Source: Deinococcales bacterium
GTDB lineage: Bacteria; Deinococcota; Deinococci; Deinococcales; Deinococcaceae
NCBI GenBank assembly: GCA_025359705.1
Contig: JANYFS010000171.1
Location: 1-5,972, forward strand
Direction of reading: 5' to 3'
DNA: 5,972 nt
Below, piece after piece: positions 1 to 4,630 of the stretch. The notes beneath the pieces were generated by a model. The model was not told the DNA's origin, ran no database searches, and saw only the letters and a list, made by a program, of their open reading frames with translations. Position 1 is the stretch's first letter, and each line of letters starts with the position of its first letter. The translations under genes were made by a program, and so were the position numbers.

Positions 1-75
1 CTGACCTTTGCGATGGATGTTCCCGAACACAACGATTTGTACCGTACCTCGCTAAAAATTGCTCGAGATAGCGCC
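1..75 (+). other. Open reading frame entering from the left edge (end of an upstream gene, or N-terminal part of the pgl product)
   Basis: The frame used by pgl has no stop codon from base 1 onward. It reads L-T-F-A-M-D-V-P-E-H-N-D-L-Y-R-T-S-L-K-I-A-R-D-S-A before the methionine at 76. These residues look like real protein, and the codons resemble those of the gene itself. An alternative ATG in the same frame lies at 13. The second frame stops at 53-55 and the third at 69-71, so a separate upstream gene could end in either, close to the ATG at 76. In many bacteria the gene before pgl encodes glucose-6-phosphate dehydrogenase or its assembly protein OpcA. This piece is too short to identify. 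Confidence 0.4.
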
Positions 76-738
76 ATGAAATACGAGCATTTTGCTGACC
101 CACAAGCGGTAGGAACCGAAGCCGCCGAGCGTTTTGTGCAAGAGTATCAGCAAGCAGTGGCGGCTCGAGGTGCGTTCCATGTGGCCCTGTCCGGAGGCAG
201 TACCCCTGTGATCGTTTTTCGCGCACTGCGGGACAAGAATTTGGACTGGAGCAAAGTGCATTGGTATTGGTCGGACGAGCGCAGCGTAGCCCCAGACCAT
301 GATCAAAGCAACTACAAACTGGCCTGGGACGAGCTTTTTTCACACATTGGGGTCAACCCCGCGCAGGTCAAGCGCATGGAAGGCGAACTCGAGCCAGCAA
401 CGGCGGCCCGCCGTTACGCCGAAATTCTGCCCGAACAATTGGATTTGTGTTATTTGGGCATGGGCGACGATGGACACACCGCCAGCCTATTCCCCGACAC
501 GCTTGGCCTTGAGGCGACGGGGCGGGTGGTCGCTAACTTTGTAGACAAGCTCGAGACGTGGCGGATCACCTTCACCTTTGCCGAAATTAACCGCTCGAGG
601 GCCGTTCACATTTTGGCAACGGGCGCAAACAAAGCCCAAATTCTGCTCGAGGTCAAAAACCGTTTGGTCAAGCACCCCATCGAACGGGTGGAAAGCCCGC
701 TGTGGCTACTGGATGAGGCGGCTGCTAAACTTTTGTAA
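76..738 (+). CDS. pgl: 6-phosphogluconolactonase (Pgl/DevB family)
   Basis: This enzyme hydrolyses 6-phosphogluconolactone to 6-phosphogluconate in the cytoplasm, the second step of the oxidative pentose phosphate pathway. Counting from the ATG at 76 it has 220 residues, normal to slightly short for the family. It shows the expected motifs in order: ALSGGSTP (37-44, phosphate-binding loop), WSDERSVAPDHDQSNY (65-80) and LGMGDDGHTASLFP (127-140), whose His134 matches the catalytic histidine of the family. The C-terminal SPLWLLDEAAA is also typical. The start at 76 was chosen because family members usually begin a few residues before the F-x-D-x-x-x-x stretch. No clear Shine-Dalgarno precedes it, and the frame is open to the left edge, so a start at 13, one further upstream, or a fusion is possible. 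The stop overlaps the next gene's ATG by one base. Function is confident; the start is not. Confidence 0.93.
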   Translation: MKYEHFADPQAVGTEAAERFVQEYQQAVAARGAFHVALSGGSTPVIVFRALRDKNLDWSKVHWYWSDERSVAPDHDQSNYKLAWDELFSHIGVNPAQVKRMEGELEPATAARRYAEILPEQLDLCYLGMGDDGHTASLFPDTLGLEATGRVVANFVDKLETWRITFTFAEINRSRAVHILATGANKAQILLEVKNRLVKHPIERVESPLWLLDEAAAKLL

Positions 739-1247
739 TGCGGCGCGTGATCATTTTGGGCAATGCAGGTTCGGGAAAAAGCACTCTGGCAAGAGCTTTG
801 GGGCAAAAGCTGGATTTGAGGGTGCATCATTTGGACATGCATTTTTGGAAACCAGGTTGGATTAAGGAAGAACGCCCCATCTTCGAGTGGAACGCGCTCG
901 AGCTGCCTAAAGCGGAAGAATGGATTATCGAGGGAACCTATGCAAGCACCCTACCCGCACGTCTCGAGCGTGCGGATACCCTCATTTTTTTGGATTTCTC
1001 TCGATTTTTTTGTTTGAAAAGTGCTTTTTTGCGCTCGAGGCAATACCGAGGCCGCTCGAGACCCGATATTTCCGAAGGATGTTTCGAGAAGTTCGATTAC
1101 AAATTTGCCTATTATATTTGGAGAGATCACACCATATTGCATGATCGTTTTATACAAATTCAATTGAAATATTCCCATCTCGAGGTGATTGTTTTGCACT
1201 CGAGGGGAGAGATTGGAAAATTTTTGGAAAGATTACCTGAAAAATAG
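738..1247 (+). CDS. P-loop NTPase, adenylate kinase-like / 'DNA topology modulation protein FlaR' family
   Basis: This is a 169-residue cytoplasmic P-loop protein of the family often annotated as topology modulation protein or AAA-type/adenylate kinase-like ATPase. It has a Walker A motif GNAGSGKST (8-16), the family signature HLDMHFWKPGW (31-41), WIIEGTYASTL (62-72), the Walker B-like strand LIFLD (82-86), and the arginine-rich RGRSRPDISEGCFEKFD (104-120), which resembles the lid of small kinases. The physiological substrate of the family is not settled and the 'topology' name is historical. The start ATG at 738 overlaps the pgl stop in a TAATG arrangement, implying translational coupling and co-transcription with pgl. 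The second half is visibly richer in AT than pgl and has three T-runs of 6-7 bases (985-991, 1005-1011, 1025-1030). The family pattern nevertheless continues without a frameshift. Family assignment is good; exact role is unknown. Confidence 0.85.
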   Translation: MRRVIILGNAGSGKSTLARALGQKLDLRVHHLDMHFWKPGWIKEERPIFEWNALELPKAEEWIIEGTYASTLPARLERADTLIFLDFSRFFCLKSAFLRSRQYRGRSRPDISEGCFEKFDYKFAYYIWRDHTILHDRFIQIQLKYSHLEVIVLHSRGEIGKFLERLPEK

Positions 1248-1260
1248 AAACATTATACCT

Positions 1261-1284
1261 GTAGGGGTGCTGCTTGCTGCGCCC
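1261..1284 (+). repeat. REP-like unit, left copy
   Basis: GTAG (1261-1264) is followed by the stem arm GGGTGC (1265-1270), loop TGCTTGCT (1271-1278) and stem arm GCGCCC (1279-1284). One pair is a G-U wobble in the transcript. No T-tract follows, so it is not a classical terminator, although it lies 13 bases after the kinase-like gene's stop codon and could protect or attenuate the mRNA end. Confidence 0.6.
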
Positions 1285-1432
1285 AAAATCTTGCTCGAGA
1301 CTGAAAACACATCATATATTTCGTTTGACATCAACGCAAAAAGAAGGGTCAGGTAGCGCGTACTTCGCATTCCTTCGAGAACAACCCCTAAGAATAATTG
1401 TATTTTAAAAATTCGGTCTCGAGGGACATTCA

Positions 1433-1456
1433 GGGCGCGGCAAGCAGCGCCCCTAC
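1433..1456 (-). repeat. REP-like unit, right copy (inverted)
   Basis: Read on the minus strand this is GTAG, GGGCGC, loop TGCTTGCC, GCGCCC: a perfect 6-bp stem. It differs from the left copy at two positions. One is in the stem (C for T), turning the left copy's wobble pair into C-G, so pairing is kept; the other is in the loop. It lies downstream of the malZ stop codon. Confidence 0.6.
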
Positions 1457-1492
1457 GAAAAATCTAAAAGATTACGAAAATCTAAAGGATTA
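1457..1492. repeat. Imperfect AT-rich tandem repeat beside the REPIN-like element
   Basis: Two near-identical units, GAAAAATCTAAAAGATTAC (1457-1475) and GAAAATCTAAAGGATTA (1476-1492), are followed by a partial third, TCTAAAAT (1493-1500). The first unit contains a short inverted repeat, AATCT-AAA-AGATT (1461-1473). Read on the minus strand, this lies directly after the malZ stop and ends in T-rich sequence. It could contribute weakly to 3' end formation of malZ, but the stem is only 5 AT-rich pairs. Confidence 0.5.
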
Positions 1493-1509
1493 TCTAAAAT
1501 CCCACCTCT

Positions 1510-3498
1510 TTACTTCCGATCCTCGAGCAATAAAACCCCTGCGAACTCGAGGCGCATGGGGCCGCCTGCTCCAAACTCGAGGTTTGTTAAGACATCGACC
1601 CAATTCCCATATGGTAACGCAAACTCGAGGGTGGCGGGTTCATCTTTATCTTGAGTGCGGGCTGCAATGCAGGCTACTCTCGAGGTTTTGCCCTGTGCAT
1701 CGGTGTATTCGCGCAAATAGCCGATGGCATCTTCGGATGCGCCCAAAATGCGCAGGGTTCCTTGTTGCAAAACCAAGCTCGAGCGACGGTAGGCGATCAG
1801 TTTTTTGCTGAACTCGAACAAATCCACGTCCCAGTCGGCGGAGTTCCAAGACATCGGCTGGCGGCAGTAGTTCATGGAGCCTTTGTGGTGTTGGGTCAGG
1901 CCAATTTCGCTGCCATAAAAAATGCAGGGTACGCCTGGAAAGCTCATCAGCAGGGTTAGGGCCACTTTGAACAGAGCTTTATCCTGTCCCAGACGGTATA
2001 GGGCGCGAGCCATATCGTGCGAATCCAGCAAATTGAATTGGTTCAGGGCAATGGGCGCAGGTAAAGCGTGGTATGCGTCCCAGAGAAGCTCGAGGAGTTC
2101 TTCACCGTCCATGTTCAAGGTTTCGCCGCGCCCGTTGGTTTTGGAGAGCCACTCCATCACAGGCAGGCCAAAACCGTGATAGTTCATGCTGGCATCCTCG
2201 CCCGAGCCATCTTCCAAAAATGCGGCGGGATCTTGGAAACGTTCACCAAAGACGTATGCCTCGGGGTTTTCGGCTCGAGCCGCGTTTTTCAGACGGCGGT
2301 GAATCTCCAGGTTGCCTGCATCCCCTCCCTCTTGCCCCATCATTTGGGCCACATCCAAACGCCATCCATCGATGCCACGGCGCAACCAGTGACGCACAAT
2401 CGAGTCTGGCCCGTCAATAAATTCCTCGAACACCACCTCGTTGGCATACTCGAGCTTGGGCAGGGTAGGGACTCCAAAGAAACTTTCAAAGGGTAAGCCT
2501 CGAGGGGGGGTGTTTACTGGCTCAAGTTCCTCTTCCAAACCCACCAAAGCTTGCCCACTTTCCGAAGTATCCCCTTGATCTTTGAAGGTGAAATACTGGC
2601 GCAGCTCACTGTTTTCTTGGGCGTAGGCTTGCTCGAACAATGGGTGTTCGTTGCCGATGTGGTTCAGTACCCCGTCCAAAATCACCCGAATGTCGGCCTT
2701 TTTCAGCGCGGTGATCATCTCGGTAAAGGCGGCATTTCCGCCGATGTGCGGATCTACCGCGCGGTAGTCTCGAGCGTCATAGCGGTGGTTGCTGGGGCTG
2801 TCGAAGATGGGGTTGAGCCACAGGGCATTCACTCCCAGCTCGAGCAGGTGAGGAATCGCTTCCACGATGCCCTCGAGATCCCCGCCATAGTGGGCATGAA
2901 CATCACTTTTATCCTCGAGCGGGGTGTTCCAATCGGGAGCCATCACGGGCGATCCACGCAAATGCCTCGAGCGGGCGGTGTTGCGGTTGCGCGGGTCTCC
3001 CTCGAGCCACTCCAACAGATTTTCGGGCAACCGAGGATAGGTGTATTCGCCTTCCTGCACGCGGTCATGGGCGGTTCCCATCCGAAAGCGGTCTGGGAAA
3101 ATTTGATAAAACACGCTCTGCCAAACCCACTCTGGGGCGTGGTAATCCGCCACAAAAGAAAACCAATCGCGGTAGGGGCGGCGGGTATGGGTCAGGCCCG
3201 CTTTGCTGAAGGTCACAATATCGTTGTCCAGCACCACAATCCAACAGTAGCGATTAACCCGCGCTTTCAGCTCGAGAGCATATTCAAACCACTGACCCTC
3301 GCCGTCGAGCGCAGCAATTGGGTGGGCCTCAAACTCGAAATTCTCGCCGCCAATACAGGCCACTAGCCGCACCTTAACAGGCTCGAGCAAGGTTTTGAGG
3401 CGAATGGTGACGGTGGAACCTTGTTTGGCAAACAGGTGCTGGGTATAAGCAGGGGTGTGGTCGTGCCACACGGGAAGCGTGTCGAAGATGGCATTCAT
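1510..3498 (-). CDS. malZ: GH13 alpha-glucosidase, MalZ-type maltodextrin glucosidase / neopullulanase-like
   Basis: This 662-residue protein has no signal peptide and is probably cytoplasmic. It is expected to cleave alpha-1,4 bonds of short maltodextrins. Residues 1-120 form an N-terminal beta-rich domain. The catalytic barrel begins at WVWQSVFYQIFPDRF (124-138). GH13 conserved regions are all present: DGVLNH (275-280), GWRLDVAQM with nucleophile Asp382 (378-386), VFGER with acid/base Glu419 (416-420), LLDSHD with Asp495 (490-495) and the LPKLEY form of region V (346-351). YGGDLEG (204-210), SIVRHWL and EDASMNYHGF (434-443) recall E. coli MalZ (GH13_21). A beta domain closes the protein from about 570. 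Cyclomaltodextrinase or neopullulanase activity cannot be excluded. The ATG at 3498 has no nearby Shine-Dalgarno; a promoter-like pair lies just upstream, implying a very short leader. No transporter or other maltose gene is adjacent. It carries 18 CTCGAG sites. Confidence 0.9.
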   Translation of the reverse strand: MNAIFDTLPVWHDHTPAYTQHLFAKQGSTVTIRLKTLLEPVKVRLVACIGGENFEFEAHPIAALDGEGQWFEYALELKARVNRYCWIVVLDNDIVTFSKAGLTHTRRPYRDWFSFVADYHAPEWVWQSVFYQIFPDRFRMGTAHDRVQEGEYTYPRLPENLLEWLEGDPRNRNTARSRHLRGSPVMAPDWNTPLEDKSDVHAHYGGDLEGIVEAIPHLLELGVNALWLNPIFDSPSNHRYDARDYRAVDPHIGGNAAFTEMITALKKADIRVILDGVLNHIGNEHPLFEQAYAQENSELRQYFTFKDQGDTSESGQALVGLEEELEPVNTPPRGLPFESFFGVPTLPKLEYANEVVFEEFIDGPDSIVRHWLRRGIDGWRLDVAQMMGQEGGDAGNLEIHRRLKNAARAENPEAYVFGERFQDPAAFLEDGSGEDASMNYHGFGLPVMEWLSKTNGRGETLNMDGEELLELLWDAYHALPAPIALNQFNLLDSHDMARALYRLGQDKALFKVALTLLMSFPGVPCIFYGSEIGLTQHHKGSMNYCRQPMSWNSADWDVDLFEFSKKLIAYRRSSLVLQQGTLRILGASEDAIGYLREYTDAQGKTSRVACIAARTQDKDEPATLEFALPYGNWVDVLTNLEFGAGGPMRLEFAGVLLLEDRK

Positions 3499-3509
3499 AG
3501 GTAGAATTG

Positions 3510-3540
3510 ACTATAAATGCTCCTGTTATGGGAGGGTCAA
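3510..3540 (-). promoter_or_regulatory. Candidate sigma-70-type promoter of malZ with very short leader
   Basis: On the minus strand TTGACC (3540-3535) and TATAGT (3515-3510) are separated by 19 bases. Transcription would begin near 3503, about five bases before the malZ ATG at 3498. This fits the absence of a well-placed Shine-Dalgarno site: the only AGGAG is about 22 bases upstream of the ATG. The spacer is longer than the ideal 17, so this is moderate support only. Confidence 0.4.
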
Positions 3541-3545
3541 GGGGG
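3539..3545 (+). promoter_or_regulatory. Purine-rich ribosome binding site candidate deciding the DUF554 start
   Basis: AAGGGGG ends ten bases before the GTG at 3556. The in-frame ATG at 3517 has no purine-rich sequence at the right distance. This favours GTG 3556 as the start, as does the usual N-terminus of the protein family. Confidence 0.45.
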
Positions 3546-3555
3546 ATATTCAGCA

Positions 3556-4311
3556 GTGGATTTTTTTCAACAGACTTCAGGCACTTGGGTCAACTTTATT
3601 GCCGTGATCATTGGCACCGCCTTGGGTGTCCATTTTGGCAACCGAATGCCCCCCAAAATGGGCCAAACCCTAATGCAAGTCTTGGCCCTGATCACCTTTT
3701 ACATCGGCTTGGACATGGCAAATAGCCTAACCAAAGTCTCCATTGGCATTTTGCCTGGGGTGATTGTGGGGCTGATCAGTTTAGCGCTGGGTGCGGTGAT
3801 GGGCGAAGCCTTATCCCTCGAGGAGCGTTTGAATGCCTGGGGTGAATCGCTGAAAAACCGTTTGAAGGGCCAAGGGCGCTTTACCGAAGGCTTTGTCACC
3901 GCCTGCTTGCTGTTTTGCGTCGGCCCCATGACCATTATTGGGTCTTTACAAAATGGCTTGTCGGGAGATCCCAAAACCACCCTGATCAAAGCCACCCTCG
4001 ACTTCATCTCGAGCGTAGCCCTCTCGAGCGTGTACGGCATTGGGGTGGGGCTTTCGGCGTTTTTTCTGTTACTGGTGCAGGGCGGAATCAATCTAGCGGC
4101 GGGTTCTCTCTCGAGCGTGCTGCCCGACCCACGCAGCGACCCCAGCGTGTTGCTAGTGACGGGGGTGGGCGGGGTGATGATTTTGGGAATTGCGGTGAAC
4201 TTGCTTTTGGCGGGCTTAAACCAAGGGGGAAATAAGGTTCGCACCGCTTCCCTTTTGCCCGCGTTGTTTCTGGCTCCGCTTTTTGTGGTCTTGTCCAAAG
4301 TGTTTGGCTAA
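3556..4311 (+). CDS. DUF554 family integral membrane protein (YdfK/YqgA-like)
   Basis: This is a 251-residue inner-membrane protein of the DUF554 family, whose function is unknown and which is often described as a putative transporter. Hydrophobic stretches lie at about 11-28, 42-58, 62-83, 112-131, 150-177, 197-220 and 232-250, giving about seven membrane segments. Family hallmarks are the opening GTWVNFIAVIIGTALG (9-24), GEALSLEERLNAWG (83-96), and the conserved CVGPMTIIGSLQNGLSGD (121-138), followed by KATLDFISS (145-153). The start was set at GTG 3556; an ATG 13 codons upstream (3517) is in frame but adds residues atypical of the family and lacks a ribosome site. The gene is divergent from malZ with 57 bases between starts and probably has its own promoter there, though no convincing plus-strand pair was found. 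The stop codon lies inside a 16-base inverted-repeat arm. SSV is encoded three times by CTCGAGCGT, so the dispersed palindrome shapes part of the protein. Confidence 0.87.
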   Translation: MDFFQQTSGTWVNFIAVIIGTALGVHFGNRMPPKMGQTLMQVLALITFYIGLDMANSLTKVSIGILPGVIVGLISLALGAVMGEALSLEERLNAWGESLKNRLKGQGRFTEGFVTACLLFCVGPMTIIGSLQNGLSGDPKTTLIKATLDFISSVALSSVYGIGVGLSAFFLLLVQGGINLAAGSLSSVLPDPRSDPSVLLVTGVGGVMILGIAVNLLLAGLNQGGNKVRTASLLPALFLAPLFVVLSKVFG

Positions 4312-4450
4312 GTACCTCCCATGTCAGATTTAGAGATTTTCTAAATCTGACAGTGACCAACGGGAGTAGGGCAAAGAAGTTCCTATCAGCGACGTGGAAG
4401 ATTTCGAGCTTTGCGAGAATATCTGAAACATAGCTGGGAGGAACTTAGCT
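4306..4450. repeat. Imperfect terminal-inverted-repeat structure (possible small non-autonomous element)
   Basis: GGCTAAGTACCTCCCA (4306-4321) matches the reverse complement of 4435-4450 (AGCTAAGTTCCTCCCA) at 14 of 16 positions. Similarity continues inward with small gaps: ATGTCAGAT on the left resembles ATGTTTCAGAT on the right arm's complement. The 145-base unit contains a second, perfect hairpin near its left end and no coding sequence. The left arm includes the DUF554 stop codon, so either the arm was recruited as gene end or the similarity is fortuitous. No target-site duplication was recognised. Confidence 0.4.
4322..4352. repeat. Perfect 13-bp inverted repeat with 5-base loop
   Basis: TGTCAGATTTAGA (4322-4334) and TCTAAATCTGACA (4340-4352) are exact inverted copies around GATTT. 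The hairpin starts ten bases after the DUF554 stop codon, so it may end or stabilise that mRNA. It has no following T-tract on either strand and only four G/C pairs in the stem, unlike a classical intrinsic terminator. Alternatives are a dimeric operator, or two abutting ends of a deleted insertion sequence. Confidence 0.75.
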
Positions 4451-4502
4451 CGAGGCTCGAGTGGGATACCTGTAGTACACCCGAAAAGTCTAGTTGACCC
4501 TT

Positions 4503-4530
4503 TTTGTAAACTATTCATTTGCGATACAAT
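4503..4530 (+). promoter_or_regulatory. Candidate promoter of the sulfurtransferase gene
   Basis: TACAAT (4525-4530) is a good -10 box. Upstream, TTTGTA (4503-4508, spacer 16) or the overlapping TTGTAA (4504-4509, spacer 15) may serve as -35. A better -35 sequence, TTGACC at 4494-4499, is 25 bases away and too far for the same -10. Transcription would start near 4537, leaving a leader of about 94 bases. Confidence 0.4.
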
Positions 4531-4592
4531 AGCGACGTAGAATAACAGACTGAAGCAGTACACACAGATGATACCGCTCGAGCGTTCCCAAC

Positions 4593-4616
4593 GTTCTCGT
4601 TCTCTTTCTTGTTCTC
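4593..4616 (+). repeat. GTTCTC hexamer tandem repeat in the sulfurtransferase leader
   Basis: Four consecutive hexamers read GTTCTC, GTTCTC, TTTCTT, GTTCTC. They form an almost pure pyrimidine tract ending two bases before the Shine-Dalgarno site. A related GTTCCC lies at 4584-4589. An unstructured pyrimidine-rich tract here could act as a ribosome standby or S1-binding site; that role is inference. Confidence 0.6.
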
Positions 4617-4618
4617 TT

Positions 4619-4623
4619 GGAGG
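4619..4623 (+). promoter_or_regulatory. Shine-Dalgarno site of the sulfurtransferase
   Basis: GGAGG lies seven bases before the ATG at 4631. It is the strongest ribosome binding site in the window and settles the start at 4631 rather than the in-frame ATG at 4568. Confidence 0.85.
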
Positions 4624-4630
4624 TTTTTCC

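Larger units (their letters stand above)
1261..1456. repeat. REPIN-like element: two inverted REP-type hairpins
   Basis: Two 39-base arms, 1261-1299 and 1418-1456, are inverted copies of each other, matching at about 32 of 39 positions by eye. Each arm consists of the tetranucleotide GTAG, a GC-rich 6-bp hairpin, nine variable bases and a CTCGAG at the inner edge. The arms enclose about 118 bases of AT-richer sequence with no gene. This design (GTAG head plus hairpin, as an inverted pair) is that of REP/REPIN elements, which are mobilised by RAYT (Y1 tyrosine) transposases in known cases. The element sits between the convergent 3' ends of the kinase-like gene and malZ, a common REP position. 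Assignment rests on structure only; copy number is not visible here. A MITE with terminal inverted repeats is the alternative. Confidence 0.65.
4312..4630. other. Gene-free interval between DUF554 and the sulfurtransferase
   Basis: This 319-base stretch holds no convincing gene. In order it contains the inverted-repeat structure with its nested hairpin (to 4450), the tandem pair CTCGAGGCTCGAG (4449-4461), a promoter candidate (4503-4530), a third CTCGAG (4577-4582), the GTTCTC hexamer repeat and the ribosome binding site. No riboswitch or small-RNA fold was recognised in it. A short in-frame ATG at 4568 would add 21 residues to the sulfurtransferase but has no ribosome site. Confidence 0.6.

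Noticed and set aside
1325..1330. TTGACA, a perfect -35 box inside the REPIN-like element
   Set aside because: No -10-like sequence lies 15-19 bases downstream, and no plus-strand gene follows before the convergent malZ end.
1398..1811. 137-codon plus-strand frame across the REPIN-like element and the 3' end of malZ
   Set aside because: It is antisense to a well-supported GH13 gene, has no recognisable family, and starts inside the repeat element.
3173..3192. GTAGGGGCGGCGGG inside malZ resembling the REP head
   Set aside because: It lacks the hairpin partner arm and encodes conserved malZ sequence; the match is likely chance.
2551..3366. 271-codon plus-strand frame opposite malZ
   Set aside because: The opposite strand carries all GH13 motifs in order; the long antisense frame reflects codon composition.
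3699..4298. 199-codon minus-strand frame opposite the DUF554 gene
   Set aside because: It is a reverse-complement shadow of membrane-protein codons, rich in S, T, P and K, with no motifs.
4466..4475. ATACCTGTAG shared with the bases leading into the left REP unit (1255-1264)
   Set aside because: Only ten bases are shared and no hairpin follows the second copy, so it is not supported as a third REP unit.
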